Under the pieces are notes generated by a model. It was given only the letters and a program-made list of their open reading frames with translations, was not told the DNA's origin and made no database searches. Below, piece by piece: positions 25,327 to 32,860 of a stretch of DNA of 40,587 nucleotides. How positions within the stretch are numbered: position 1 is the first letter of the stretch; each line of letters starts with the position of its first letter. Position numbers and translations under genes: made by a program. The DNA is from Clostridia bacterium (GTDB lineage: Bacteria > Bacillota > Clostridia > Oscillospirales > CAG-272): NCBI GenBank assembly GCA_017467105.1, contig JAFTSU010000002.1:1-40587 (forward strand). Direction: 5' to 3'.

Positions 25327-25803
25327 TTGTCAGTATGTCTGAAAGGAATATTCTCCGGACTGGGTTCGCTCACGGTGGCTTTGTGTATAGGGGAGCGCTT
25401 CTCCGAGGTGCAGTATTTTATAGCGGCGGCTGTTCTTGGCTTTGTGGCATACGGACTCAGCATATTCTTCTACATAAAGGCACAGGGTATCATCGGAGCG
25501 TCCAAGACAAGCGCCTACTATTCGGTAGCTCCTTTTATAGGTACGTCTCTGTCCTTTTTACTCTTCAAGGAAAAACCCACCGTGGCATACTTCATAGGAC
25601 TTGCCGTAATGATACTCGGCACAGTAATAGTTGTAATGGATACTCTTTCTCAAAGACATAGCCACAACCACGTCCACATACTTACACACACACATGACGG
25701 AACCACTCACACTCACCGAATAGAGCATTCCCACGAGCATAACCATTATCTATCCGAAATTAGACACCGCCACAAACACAACTATGGAGACAAAATAATA
25801 TAA
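25327..25803 (+). pseudogene. C-terminal half of an EamA/DMT-family permease with His-rich tail
   Basis: The frame opens without ATG or RBS (TTG at 25327) and reads KGIFSGLGSLTVAL, FVAYGLSIFFYIKAQ, TSAYYSVAPFIG and IGLAVMILGTVIVV. These are the five-helix C-terminal EamA half of a ten-helix drug/metabolite transporter. The N-terminal half of about 145 residues is gone. A tail of about 50 residues contains many histidines (HSHNH, THTHDGTTHTH, HSHEHNH), as in some clostridial members and suggestive of metal binding. The start coincides with the beginning of the second EamA domain, so a clean 5' deletion is likely. A functional single-domain dimeric transporter is less likely given the missing start signals. 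Confidence 0.65.
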
Positions 25804-25858
25804 ATAAACACCCTTCTCCGTTGTGTGATAACATTTGACCAAACGACAAGCTACTAAT

Positions 25859-25902
25859 AAAACCCCGAAAATGCAAATATTTGTTTGCTTTTTCGGGGTT
25901 TT
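25859..25902. terminator. Bidirectional terminator
   Basis: AAAACCCCGAAAA (25859-25871) pairs with TTTTTCGGGGTTTT-type sequence ending at 25902, and GCAAA/TTTGC extends the stem past one mismatch. It serves the truncated transporter frame (plus) and the 25989-27674 gene (minus). Confidence 0.85.
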
Positions 25903-25988
25903 GTTTTAATTGTTTAATTGCACAAGCAGCGATGATGTATTGCTTTTTAAAATGGTGTTACGACTTATACCGCATTATGTTTGCCTTT

Positions 25989-27674
25989 TCACATATCCTT
26001 TTTAATTTCAATTCTGACAACTATTTTTCCGTATCCCTCAACAAGATATGCCTGATAGTAACCGTTTCGGTTGCCACCCATAGTATTCGTTTTTTTGATT
26101 TCACTGTCGGAGTAATACTCACAAACGTATCCGCCGTAGCGGACGGTAAGGGTGTTTTTGCTTGTGTTGATATCTGTGCTCGTCTCACCGTCAAAGAGGA
26201 AGGCGGGAAGCATTATACCAACGTCTCCGTCGCTCTTAGCGCATATCTGAACTCCGTTCTCCTCTACCCTGTAGTCAGCAGTTACCCGTTCTCCATTTGA
26301 GAAGCTGCATCTGACGGTTGCCTCTGCCGCGCCGTTTTCGCTGATGCTCAGCACCTCGTATTCTGTATCCGGACCTGTAGCAAAGTGCCAGCCGTCACCC
26401 TTTTTCACACCAACGGACAGCGATATCCCGTTCTTGTGGGTGTCTGTCTTATAAATGGGATCGGATGGGCAAGGAAGAGACATACAAAGGGCAGACGGCG
26501 CACCCTTGCGGTGAATTCTGCCAACTCCGGAGCAGTCATAGTGAGGATCTGCGTCCATATCCATCTCCAGAAAATATCCGCCGGACTTCAAGAACATCTT
26601 GCCGAAGTGGCGGCTTGTCAGAGTCGCCGCCGTGCTGTTATCCTCTACGTATTCAAGAGGAATATTGCCGTCGGATATCAGATTAGCCGTAAACAGTCCC
26701 GAGGCTGCGGTTATCATATATTTGTCAAAATAAGCGTAATGCTCACAGCCGTAACGGGTCGCGGTATCGAAACGGTTTTTGATGTGGCGGATAGGCTCTT
26801 TATCAAGCCAATGCTCCACGGTACGAAGCGCCCGAGCCGCAGCCTCTGAAAACTCCCTCGCCTTTGCCGTATTTCCCTGCCGAGTATATCTCTTTATTTC
26901 ATACTCGTATACCGTGAGAAGCCAGCACTCGTTGTGGATAAACTGATTGCTCCGACCGCCAAAGGGGATCTCGCCGCTTACCGACTGCATACGCAGAGTA
27001 AGCTCGCCCGCACTTTTGATTATGGAGTCCATCCTCTCCCGATGCTTACCGTTATAGCCACGGTCCAGAATAATGGCAAACAGCGACCTGGTTACCAGAT
27101 CGTACATAATAGGCTGACGGTTCTCCGAATCCTTCGAATCCATATACATTCCGTTACAGTCAAACCAGGGAAATTGAGTTTCGATCTGCAGATCTATAAA
27201 GTCCATATTTCCGCCAAGTCCGCCGGAGAGCCTGTAATACTCGCTGGAACCTGTGAACAGAGCCCAATTACGCAAGTCGTCCGTTTTACTCACGGCAAAT
27301 CTATCATAACACCTCTCCGGAACGATGGTGGAAATATTTCTTTTCCACTCGGATATTTTTCCGCCGCCTATTATGCTTGCGATAGCACTTTTTTCTATTT
27401 CCTCAACGCACGCGATGATCTCACGAACCGAAAAATCGTTTGCCGCCTTCACGTTTGGTATAGTGGAGGTGCAGAAGTCCATCATCTCGGTGAACAACGG
27501 AAGAAGATCCTCTCTGATTCCCTTAGAAATCAGTATTCCTATATTTGCCGTAAGTCTTGGAAAGCCGTGCTCTGTAAGTCCTTCTTTTTTTACGGTGTTA
27601 AAGTATTTTTTTATATGCTCGTCCGAATATGCGGACAATGTCTTTTTCATAAGCTCAAAATAAATCTGTCTCAT
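25989..27674 (-). CDS. Putative alpha/alpha-toroid carbohydrate-active protein
   Basis: The protein has 561 residues and no signal peptide. An all-helical region spans about 1-400 with enzyme-like motifs (DLRNWALFTGSSEYYR, ETQFPWFDCNGMYMD, SGEIPFGGRSNQFIHNECW, YGCEHYAYFDKYM). A beta-rich C-terminal domain of about 150 residues follows, with HYDCSGVGRIHRKGAPSAL near the junction. A helical toroid followed by a beta-sandwich is the layout of heparinase II/III-like lyases and several unsaturated-uronyl or glucuronidase families. I cannot choose among them. The conserved His, Tyr and Asp residues suggest an enzyme acting on imported oligosaccharides. RBS GGAGG six bases before ATG; possible promoter -10 TATAAT at 27694-27699 with a weak -35 (TATACA, 27717-27722). 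Confidence 0.7.
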   Translation of the reverse strand: MRQIYFELMKKTLSAYSDEHIKKYFNTVKKEGLTEHGFPRLTANIGILISKGIREDLLPLFTEMMDFCTSTIPNVKAANDFSVREIIACVEEIEKSAIASIIGGGKISEWKRNISTIVPERCYDRFAVSKTDDLRNWALFTGSSEYYRLSGGLGGNMDFIDLQIETQFPWFDCNGMYMDSKDSENRQPIMYDLVTRSLFAIILDRGYNGKHRERMDSIIKSAGELTLRMQSVSGEIPFGGRSNQFIHNECWLLTVYEYEIKRYTRQGNTAKAREFSEAAARALRTVEHWLDKEPIRHIKNRFDTATRYGCEHYAYFDKYMITAASGLFTANLISDGNIPLEYVEDNSTAATLTSRHFGKMFLKSGGYFLEMDMDADPHYDCSGVGRIHRKGAPSALCMSLPCPSDPIYKTDTHKNGISLSVGVKKGDGWHFATGPDTEYEVLSISENGAAEATVRCSFSNGERVTADYRVEENGVQICAKSDGDVGIMLPAFLFDGETSTDINTSKNTLTVRYGGYVCEYYSDSEIKKTNTMGGNRNGYYQAYLVEGYGKIVVRIEIKKDM

Positions 27675-27793
27675 TTCACACCTCCGTTTTTAAATTATAT
27701 CATATTTTTTCGTTTTTGTATATATTTTCGCCCGTATTTCTACGTAAATTTTCGTTTATGCAAAGCGGTGCTTCTTTATCTTAAAAAGAGGTC

Positions 27794-27822
27794 TTGACCT
27801 TCGGTTTATTTTATAGTATAAT
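27794..27822 (+). promoter_or_regulatory. Promoter of the PsiE-like gene
   Basis: -35 TTGACC (27794-27799), 17-base spacer, -10 TATAAT (27817-27822). This puts the mRNA start near 27829, shortly before the RBS and ATG at 27862. Confidence 0.7.
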
Positions 27823-27861
27823 TAAGATAAATATATTATTATTTTATATTGGAGAGCTGTG

Positions 27862-28307
27862 ATGCACAAGAAGCCGAGTGAGACCTTCTCCGTCCGGTAC
27901 ACCTTCTCGAGTACGCTATCGCCATAATGACCATACTGGTGCTTGTGGGTATGCTGATCATTGAGATATACGAAATGCTCACAAGCGACGGTTATTTTGA
28001 CACCGCAAATACTTATCTGCACAATATTCTTACTATAGTCGTAGGACTTGAGTTTGTCAGAATACTGATCAATCCGACTCCCGCAAACACCCTAAAGGTT
28101 CTGATAGTCGCTATTGCCCGTCAGGTCATAGTGAATCACAACGATCCTCTAAATAATATTGCCTGCGTTTTGTGTATTGGCGGTCTCTTTGCTATCCGTA
28201 AATTTCTGATTTCCAAATCGGATTTCAAAAAGGAGCTTTCCGAGGACACCATAGATACACAGGACGTCTGTAATTGCAATGACGAGCAAACCGCAGATAT
28301 CAATTAA
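27862..28307 (+). pseudogene. PsiE-like membrane protein with probable frameshift near its start
   Basis: The long frame from 27927 (126 residues) contains three to four hydrophobic helices (IMTILVLVGMLIIEIYEML, ILTIVVGLEFVRILI, ACVLCIGGLFAIR) and resembles the phosphate-starvation-inducible PsiE family of small inner-membrane proteins. It has no RBS, and coding-like sequence (LLRPVHLLEYAIA) continues upstream in its frame to a TGA near 27879. The well-formed RBS (GGAGAG) and ATG at 27862, just after the promoter, lie in another frame that stops near 27927. A one-base indel around 27880 would join the two into a protein of about 148 residues. It could be a true mutation or a sequence error. 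Confidence 0.6.
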
Positions 28308-28347
28308 AAACACGTACTTTTGACTACTTTTATTTACAGAAAAACAA

Positions 28348-29172
28348 ATGATTATCGATTTTCACACACACATTTTTCCGGACAAAATTGCAGAGGCTTG
28401 CGTTAATTCCCTCACGGAGAGGAGTGGCGAGCCGCACTTCTCGGACGGCAAGGAATCAAGCCTTATCGCCCGTCTTGACGAGGCGGGGGTAGACTTTTCA
28501 GTAAATCTGCCCGTTCTTACGAAAAAGGAGCAATTCACCAGCATCACAGCATTTGGCGAGAGCATTAACGAAAAATTCTATAACGGCGGCAGAATACTGT
28601 CATTCGGCGGAATACATCCGGATGACGAATGCTACGAGGAGCATCTTCACATACTCAAGGAGAAGGGCTTCCTCGGAATTAAGATCCACCCCGATTATCA
28701 GCACGAGCGTATAGATTCAGAGAAATTTGTCAGAATAATAGCGCTCGCAAAATCCTTAGGACTGATTACGCTGACCCACGCCGGCTACGATAACGTATAC
28801 CCGGAGGATACTAAATGCACTCCCAGCCGCATTCTCCGTCTTCTTGACAAGATTGGCGGATATGACAAGCTGGTTCTGGCGCACCTCGGGTCTCTTCTCT
28901 TCTTTGACGAGGTGTACGAGAGCCTTGCGGGTGAGGACGTTTACTTCGACACGGCAAACGTTTTCGGCAGAACGGACGATGAGACCGTAATCAAAATTAT
29001 AGAAAAGCACGGTGACAGAAAGGTTCTTTTCGCTACCGACAGTCCTTGGACAAAAATCAACGAATACGTATCTCACCTTCACTCCCTAGGTCTTTCTCCC
29101 GAATCCGAGGAGCGAATACTGGGCGTAAACGCCCTGGAGCTTTTAGGTATCAAGGACGGGCGCCGTCTCTGA
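28348..29172 (+). CDS. Amidohydrolase-family protein (amidohydrolase 2 / TatD-like)
   Basis: This 274-residue TIM-barrel metal-dependent hydrolase has the N-terminal HTH motif (His6, His8 in DFHTHIFP), GIKIHPDYQ near 113, LTHAGYDNVY with a metal-ligand histidine, LAHLGS and the terminal aspartate in FATDSPW near 231. The motif set fits PF04909-type amidohydrolases or decarboxylases. The substrate is unknown. The RBS is poor (A-rich), so translation may depend on the upstream gene 40 bases away. Confidence 0.82.
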   Translation: MIIDFHTHIFPDKIAEACVNSLTERSGEPHFSDGKESSLIARLDEAGVDFSVNLPVLTKKEQFTSITAFGESINEKFYNGGRILSFGGIHPDDECYEEHLHILKEKGFLGIKIHPDYQHERIDSEKFVRIIALAKSLGLITLTHAGYDNVYPEDTKCTPSRILRLLDKIGGYDKLVLAHLGSLLFFDEVYESLAGEDVYFDTANVFGRTDDETVIKIIEKHGDRKVLFATDSPWTKINEYVSHLHSLGLSPESEERILGVNALELLGIKDGRRL

Positions 29173-29226
29173 TATGCCGACTCCACAAGCCGCGATACGC
29201 GGCAATAAAGTAAAAGCAGGAGAAGT

Positions 29227-30726
29227 ATGAAAGAAACAACGAACGTTTTTGCAGAGTACTGCTCAACTCTCTCTGAGAGCGATGCGGCGGCTGTCCGCGA
29301 TTTCTTTTCGGAATTTAACGTTTACTTCAAGCTCTCCAAAAAGGAGAGCAGAAAATTCCGCTCCGATTTTGAGAATGCTCTGATGGCGATAACTCGCCGC
29401 GGCGTGTCTGTTCACGAGGCGCTGAACAGACTATCAATGTCAAATCTCGGCGGCTTCTACGCCCGTCCGGCTGTACAGTGGTTTCCTCTGGACGAGGCCG
29501 CAAAGATCTACCCCTTCTCTATGGATCACGGCAGACAGCAGATGTTCCGCCTGTCCATCTACTTCAAGGAGGACGTAGTGCCTGAGCTTTTGCAGATGGC
29601 GCTGACCTTTACGATAAAGCGCTTCCCTTCATTTGCCACAACGCTGAAGAAGGGCTTTTTCTGGCATTATCTTGACACGGTGAAGAAAAGATTTGCCGTA
29701 ACCGAGGAATGCGATATGCCCTGCCAGCCAATAAAGGTCTCTATGAGCGGCTCCGGCGCGTTCAGACTGACCTATTACAAGAACCGAATGAGCGTCGAGT
29801 TCTTCCACGTTATTACCGACGGTACCGGTGGTATGGTGTTTATAAAGGCGGTTGCATCCGAGTATCTCAGACTGCTTGGTGTTGAGTGCCCCGCTGATGC
29901 TACCGGAGATCTTTACGACGTAAATGAAACGCCTCATCCTGAGGAATTTGAAAACGCGTTTGTTAAAATAGAGAAAGCAAAAAGCGGAGGCGGCTTTGTG
30001 GAAAAATCCGCTCTTCAGCTGACGGGAAAGCCCGCAAACCACTCCCCGTGTCGAGTTTTACACCTTAAGATGAACTCGGATAAGCTTCGTGAGGTAGCCA
30101 GATCTCAGGGAGCTACGGTGACCGCATATCTGCTGCTGCAGATGTTCCTCGCCTGCCACGCGTCCACCGATGAGCTGAGCGGAGATATCAATATTCAGGT
30201 GCCGGTTAATATGCGTAAATACTATGAGTCAAGGACACTCAGAAACTTCTCTATGTTCTGCGGTATCAGGCTTCCCGTTGATCAGATGGAGAACAGAGAG
30301 CAAATGCTTCGCGAGATCGCTACACAGCTGACGGAGAAGGCGGCTAAGGACAAGATGCACGCAATGATAACCTCTGCGGTCAGCATAGTCGGCGGTATCC
30401 GTCTGATACCTCTGTTCATTAAGGATCCGCTCGTAAGACTGGTATATAGCTTTATGAACGAGAAGAGCTATACGTCTACTCTGTCAAACCTTGGCGTAAT
30501 CTCTATGCCAGAGCCGCTTGCCAAGCATATTGATCATATGGATTTCTGCCTTGGCGCGCCTGCTATCAACAGAGTTGCTTGCTCGGCTATAACCTTTAAT
30601 AACACTACCGTTTTCACAATATGTAAAATGACCTCTGACCCCACCTTTGAGGAGAAGATCTACAAATACTTCCTTGAGGACGGTCTCGAGATAGAGGTAG
30701 AGGGGAGCGATCACTATGCATATTAA
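29227..30726 (+). CDS. Condensation-type acyltransferase (alcohol acetyltransferase-like)
   Basis: The 499-residue protein belongs to the CoA-dependent acyltransferase/condensation superfamily. The active-site motif H...DG appears as HVITDG (His194, Asp198). The second half carries the superfamily's typical later segments (VTAYLLLQMFLACH, INIQVPVNMRKYY, SYTSTLSNLGVI). A helical extension of about 90 residues precedes the catalytic domain. No membrane segments. It overlaps the next gene, a polytopic membrane protein, by 11 bases, so the two are translationally coupled and probably act together on a lipid or exported molecule. Product unknown. RBS AGGAG. Confidence 0.8.
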   Translation: MKETTNVFAEYCSTLSESDAAAVRDFFSEFNVYFKLSKKESRKFRSDFENALMAITRRGVSVHEALNRLSMSNLGGFYARPAVQWFPLDEAAKIYPFSMDHGRQQMFRLSIYFKEDVVPELLQMALTFTIKRFPSFATTLKKGFFWHYLDTVKKRFAVTEECDMPCQPIKVSMSGSGAFRLTYYKNRMSVEFFHVITDGTGGMVFIKAVASEYLRLLGVECPADATGDLYDVNETPHPEEFENAFVKIEKAKSGGGFVEKSALQLTGKPANHSPCRVLHLKMNSDKLREVARSQGATVTAYLLLQMFLACHASTDELSGDINIQVPVNMRKYYESRTLRNFSMFCGIRLPVDQMENREQMLREIATQLTEKAAKDKMHAMITSAVSIVGGIRLIPLFIKDPLVRLVYSFMNEKSYTSTLSNLGVISMPEPLAKHIDHMDFCLGAPAINRVACSAITFNNTTVFTICKMTSDPTFEEKIYKYFLEDGLEIEVEGSDHYAY

Positions 30727-31291
30727 GATTACCTATCCCCCGGTAGAGAAGCATCGCTTCGCCAGAAGAAAGCTTTTGAACATTCTCCGCTGGCCCTTCG
30801 TTCTGGCGGCGGTTGCGTCCGTAATCGTAAATATCGCAATCGGCGGAGTGTTCTGGAGCTCTATTGCCGTGGTAGCGCTTTGGTCTGCCTGGTCACTGAT
30901 ATTCTCGGTAGATCTGGTTGAGTATAACCGCACGAGCCAATCCATTAAGACCATCTCCTTTGCCATCGTGCTTCTCACCCTGATCGACCTTTTCTTAGCG
31001 CCCGGATTTGCGGTATTCGTAGTACCCATAGTTTATTTCGCAGGTCTTATATTCTGCGCGGTGCTGCTCTTCACCGACTTTGAAACGCAGCGGCACAATA
31101 TTATGCCCCTGCTTCTGTTTATTTTCTTCGCCATAGTGACCTCTGCCGTTGGACTTGCGCTTTGGCACGAGCACGACTTCTGGCCTCTCATAGTCCTCGG
31201 CGTCGTTGCTGCCGTTCTTCTTATAGCCATCATAGTAATGCTTGGAGCGGACTTCAAGAGAGAGCTGATCAAGAGATTCCATATCGACTGA
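30716..31291 (+). CDS. DUF6320-like polytopic membrane protein
   Basis: The 191 residues include five to six transmembrane helices (for example FVLAAVASVIVNIAIGG, SIAVVALWSAWSLIF, FAVFVVPIVYFAGLIF, LLLFIFFAIVTSAVGLAL, LIVLGVVAAVLLIAIIVML) and a basic N-terminus. RBS GGGGAG lies inside the end of the preceding acyltransferase gene. The pairing of a condensation-type acyltransferase with such a protein recurs in Clostridia as I recall it; the DUF number is from memory. It may supply the acyl donor or present the acceptor at the membrane (inference). Confidence 0.7.
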   Translation: MHIKITYPPVEKHRFARRKLLNILRWPFVLAAVASVIVNIAIGGVFWSSIAVVALWSAWSLIFSVDLVEYNRTSQSIKTISFAIVLLTLIDLFLAPGFAVFVVPIVYFAGLIFCAVLLFTDFETQRHNIMPLLLFIFFAIVTSAVGLALWHEHDFWPLIVLGVVAAVLLIAIIVMLGADFKRELIKRFHID

Positions 31292-31298
31292 TCAATGC

Positions 31299-31329
31299 AA
31301 AAAAGCAAAGCGCCTCTCAGAAGAGACGC
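31299..31329 (-). terminator. Hairpin with T run, probable distal terminator for cysK
   Basis: GCG and CTCT (31310-31317) pair with AGAG and CGC (31322-31329). On the minus strand it is followed by TTTGCTTTTTT. It lies about 270 bases beyond the cysK stop. Confidence 0.45.
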
Positions 31330-31335
31330 AAAAAC

Positions 31336-31399
31336 AAGACGAGCTTATGCCGTAACCCCGCCGGATTGTGGGATAGTACGCTATAGGCTCGTCTTTTTT
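31336..31399 (+). terminator. Terminator of the acyltransferase/membrane-protein operon
   Basis: Nine base pairs, AAGACGAGC (31336-31344) with GCTCGTCTT (31387-31395), around a long loop with its own small stem, followed by TTTT. A reverse T run also exists, so it may work in both directions. Confidence 0.65.
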
Positions 31400-31456
31400 A
31401 TATTGTGGCGGTGCGTTAAGTCCGTCTTTTTACATTTATCTTTAGATCAATTATTT

Positions 31457-31572
31457 AAAGAGCGCTTTATAATTTTCAACTCAACTCTCAAATGAGCTCT
31501 TTGGATTTTCAAGCTCTATTCTCCAAAGAGCGCTTTGGAGTATTTCAAGCTCTAATCCCTAACGAGCGCTTT
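31457..31572. repeat. Four 12-base palindrome-like units at a 34-36 base period
   Basis: AAAGAGCGCTTT (31457-31468), AATGAGCTCTTT (31491-31502), AAAGAGCGCTTT (31525-31536) and AACGAGCGCTTT (31561-31572) lie 34, 34 and 36 bases apart. The DNA between them is also partly repeated (TTTCAA followed by CTCTA or similar, then a pyrimidine-rich end). It lies between two convergent transcription units and ends 26 bases before the cysK stop. No coding frame uses it. Confidence 0.8.
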
Positions 31573-31598
31573 GAGAATGAAAACAATATATTTCAATA

Positions 31599-32513
31599 TT
31601 ATCTACCGAGTATAGACAAATATCTCTCGCCCGAATCAGGCAGCACGGTAACTATAGTCTTACCTCTGTTTTCCTCCCTTTTCGCAAGAGTCAGTGCCGC
31701 ATAGATATTCGCGCCTGAGGATATACCCACGAGAACACCGAGCTTGTCGTAAACACCCCTTACGGTGTCAATGCAGATGGATGAGCTGATCGGTAATATC
31801 TCGTCTATAACACCTCGCTGAAGGGTAGCGGGAACAAAGCCCGCGCCTATTCCCTGTATACCGTGAGGACCTGCGCAGCCGCCTGACAGAACCGCTGATT
31901 CCTTTGGCTCGACACCAACGATAACGATGCCTTTATTCTGCTCCTTTAGGTATCTTCCCACTCCGCTAACCGTGCCTCCCGTGCCTATTCCTGCAACGAA
32001 AATGTCAACATTACCTTGCATTTGACTGTATATTTCGGGTCCGGTAGTGGCATAATGCGCCTGTGGATTTGCCGGATTTTCGAACTGAGACGGCATAAAC
32101 GCTCCGGGAACCTCAGCCACTATGCGCTCAGCCTCCTTGATAGATCCGGACATACCGAGAGCACCCGGTGTCAGCACCAAGGTCGCGCCGTGATCTCTAA
32201 GCAGCATTCGCCTCTCCTCCGACATACTGTCCGGCATAACTATAATGGTCTTATAGCCTCTTTCTCTTGCGATGCCGGCGAGACCGATGCCCGTATTACC
32301 GCTCGTCGGCTCTACGATCACGCCTCCCTCTCTGAGCTTACCCGTTCTCTCCGCCTCGTTGATCATATAGAGAGCAACTCTGTCCTTAATAGATCCCATC
32401 GGGTTTTTGTATTCCATTTTCGCGGCTATTGTGCAATCCGTCCCCGCGGCAAGCGCAGAGCAATCCAAAAGCGGCGTATTTCCTATCCTTGCGTCTATAT
32501 TTCCCTTATTCAT
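31599..32513 (-). CDS. cysK: Cysteine synthase A (O-acetylserine sulfhydrylase)
   Basis: The 304-residue PLP enzyme makes cysteine from O-acetylserine and sulfide. PLP lysine is K43 in NPMGSIKDR. TSGNTGIGLA binds the substrate carboxylate near 69, GIGTGGT binds the PLP phosphate near 175, and GISSGAN is near the C-terminus. It ends YLSILGR where most family members read YLST.LF. RBS GGAGG. It stands alone, with its own promoter and a leader of about 130 bases that contains an imperfect palindrome AGGATATTATCCT (32614-32626), a possible regulator site. Confidence 0.95.
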   Translation of the reverse strand: MNKGNIDARIGNTPLLDCSALAAGTDCTIAAKMEYKNPMGSIKDRVALYMINEAERTGKLREGGVIVEPTSGNTGIGLAGIARERGYKTIIVMPDSMSEERRMLLRDHGATLVLTPGALGMSGSIKEAERIVAEVPGAFMPSQFENPANPQAHYATTGPEIYSQMQGNVDIFVAGIGTGGTVSGVGRYLKEQNKGIVIVGVEPKESAVLSGGCAGPHGIQGIGAGFVPATLQRGVIDEILPISSSICIDTVRGVYDKLGVLVGISSGANIYAALTLAKREENRGKTIVTVLPDSGERYLSILGR

Positions 32514-32651
32514 CTGTATCCTCCAAATCTTTAACTCTCAAGTCGCATATTACGCTTATATCAAGGTGTCAAGCTCTTTTTATCGCGGCTCTTTAAGTCA
32601 ATCACTGCGCGTTAGGATATTATCCTGCAGCTTGGAAATTATTACGTATCC

Positions 32652-32680
32652 AGTTTACTATCTTTTGCCCATTTTGTCAA
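32652..32680 (-). promoter_or_regulatory. cysK promoter
   Basis: Minus strand: -35 TTGACA (32675-32680), 17-base spacer, -10 TAAACT (32652-32657). A second, weaker candidate has TTGACA at 32567-32572 with -10 TATGCG at 32544-32549. Otherwise the 32514-32860 gap holds only the palindrome at 32614-32626 and the hairpin at 32794-32853. Confidence 0.65.
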
Positions 32681-32793
32681 TAATTATTCACCGTCCGCGC
32701 GTTATACGTAAGAGTCTGCTTCTTCAACCTAAAAAACGAGCATCCCGTCTCCTTGTAGAGTTATCCCGGCAAAGCCTCTTTTGTATACGGCAA

Positions 32794-32853
32794 ATCCCCG
32801 TTCCTAGATATACACGAAGGCGTACGCTCAAGGTGCATATCAGAAACGGGGAT
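32794..32853 (-). terminator. Hairpin after the membrane-anchored chaperone-like gene
   Basis: Nine base pairs, ATCCCCGTT (32794-32802) with AACGGGGAT (32845-32853), around a 42-base loop. The minus-strand downstream sequence has only a short TTT, so terminator function is uncertain. Confidence 0.4.
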
Positions 32854-32860
32854 CATACCG

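Noticed and set aside
25335-25661. Second plus-strand frame beginning at an ATG within the EamA fragment
   Set aside because: Shifted frame without membrane helices or family features; the EamA frame is clearly the coding one.
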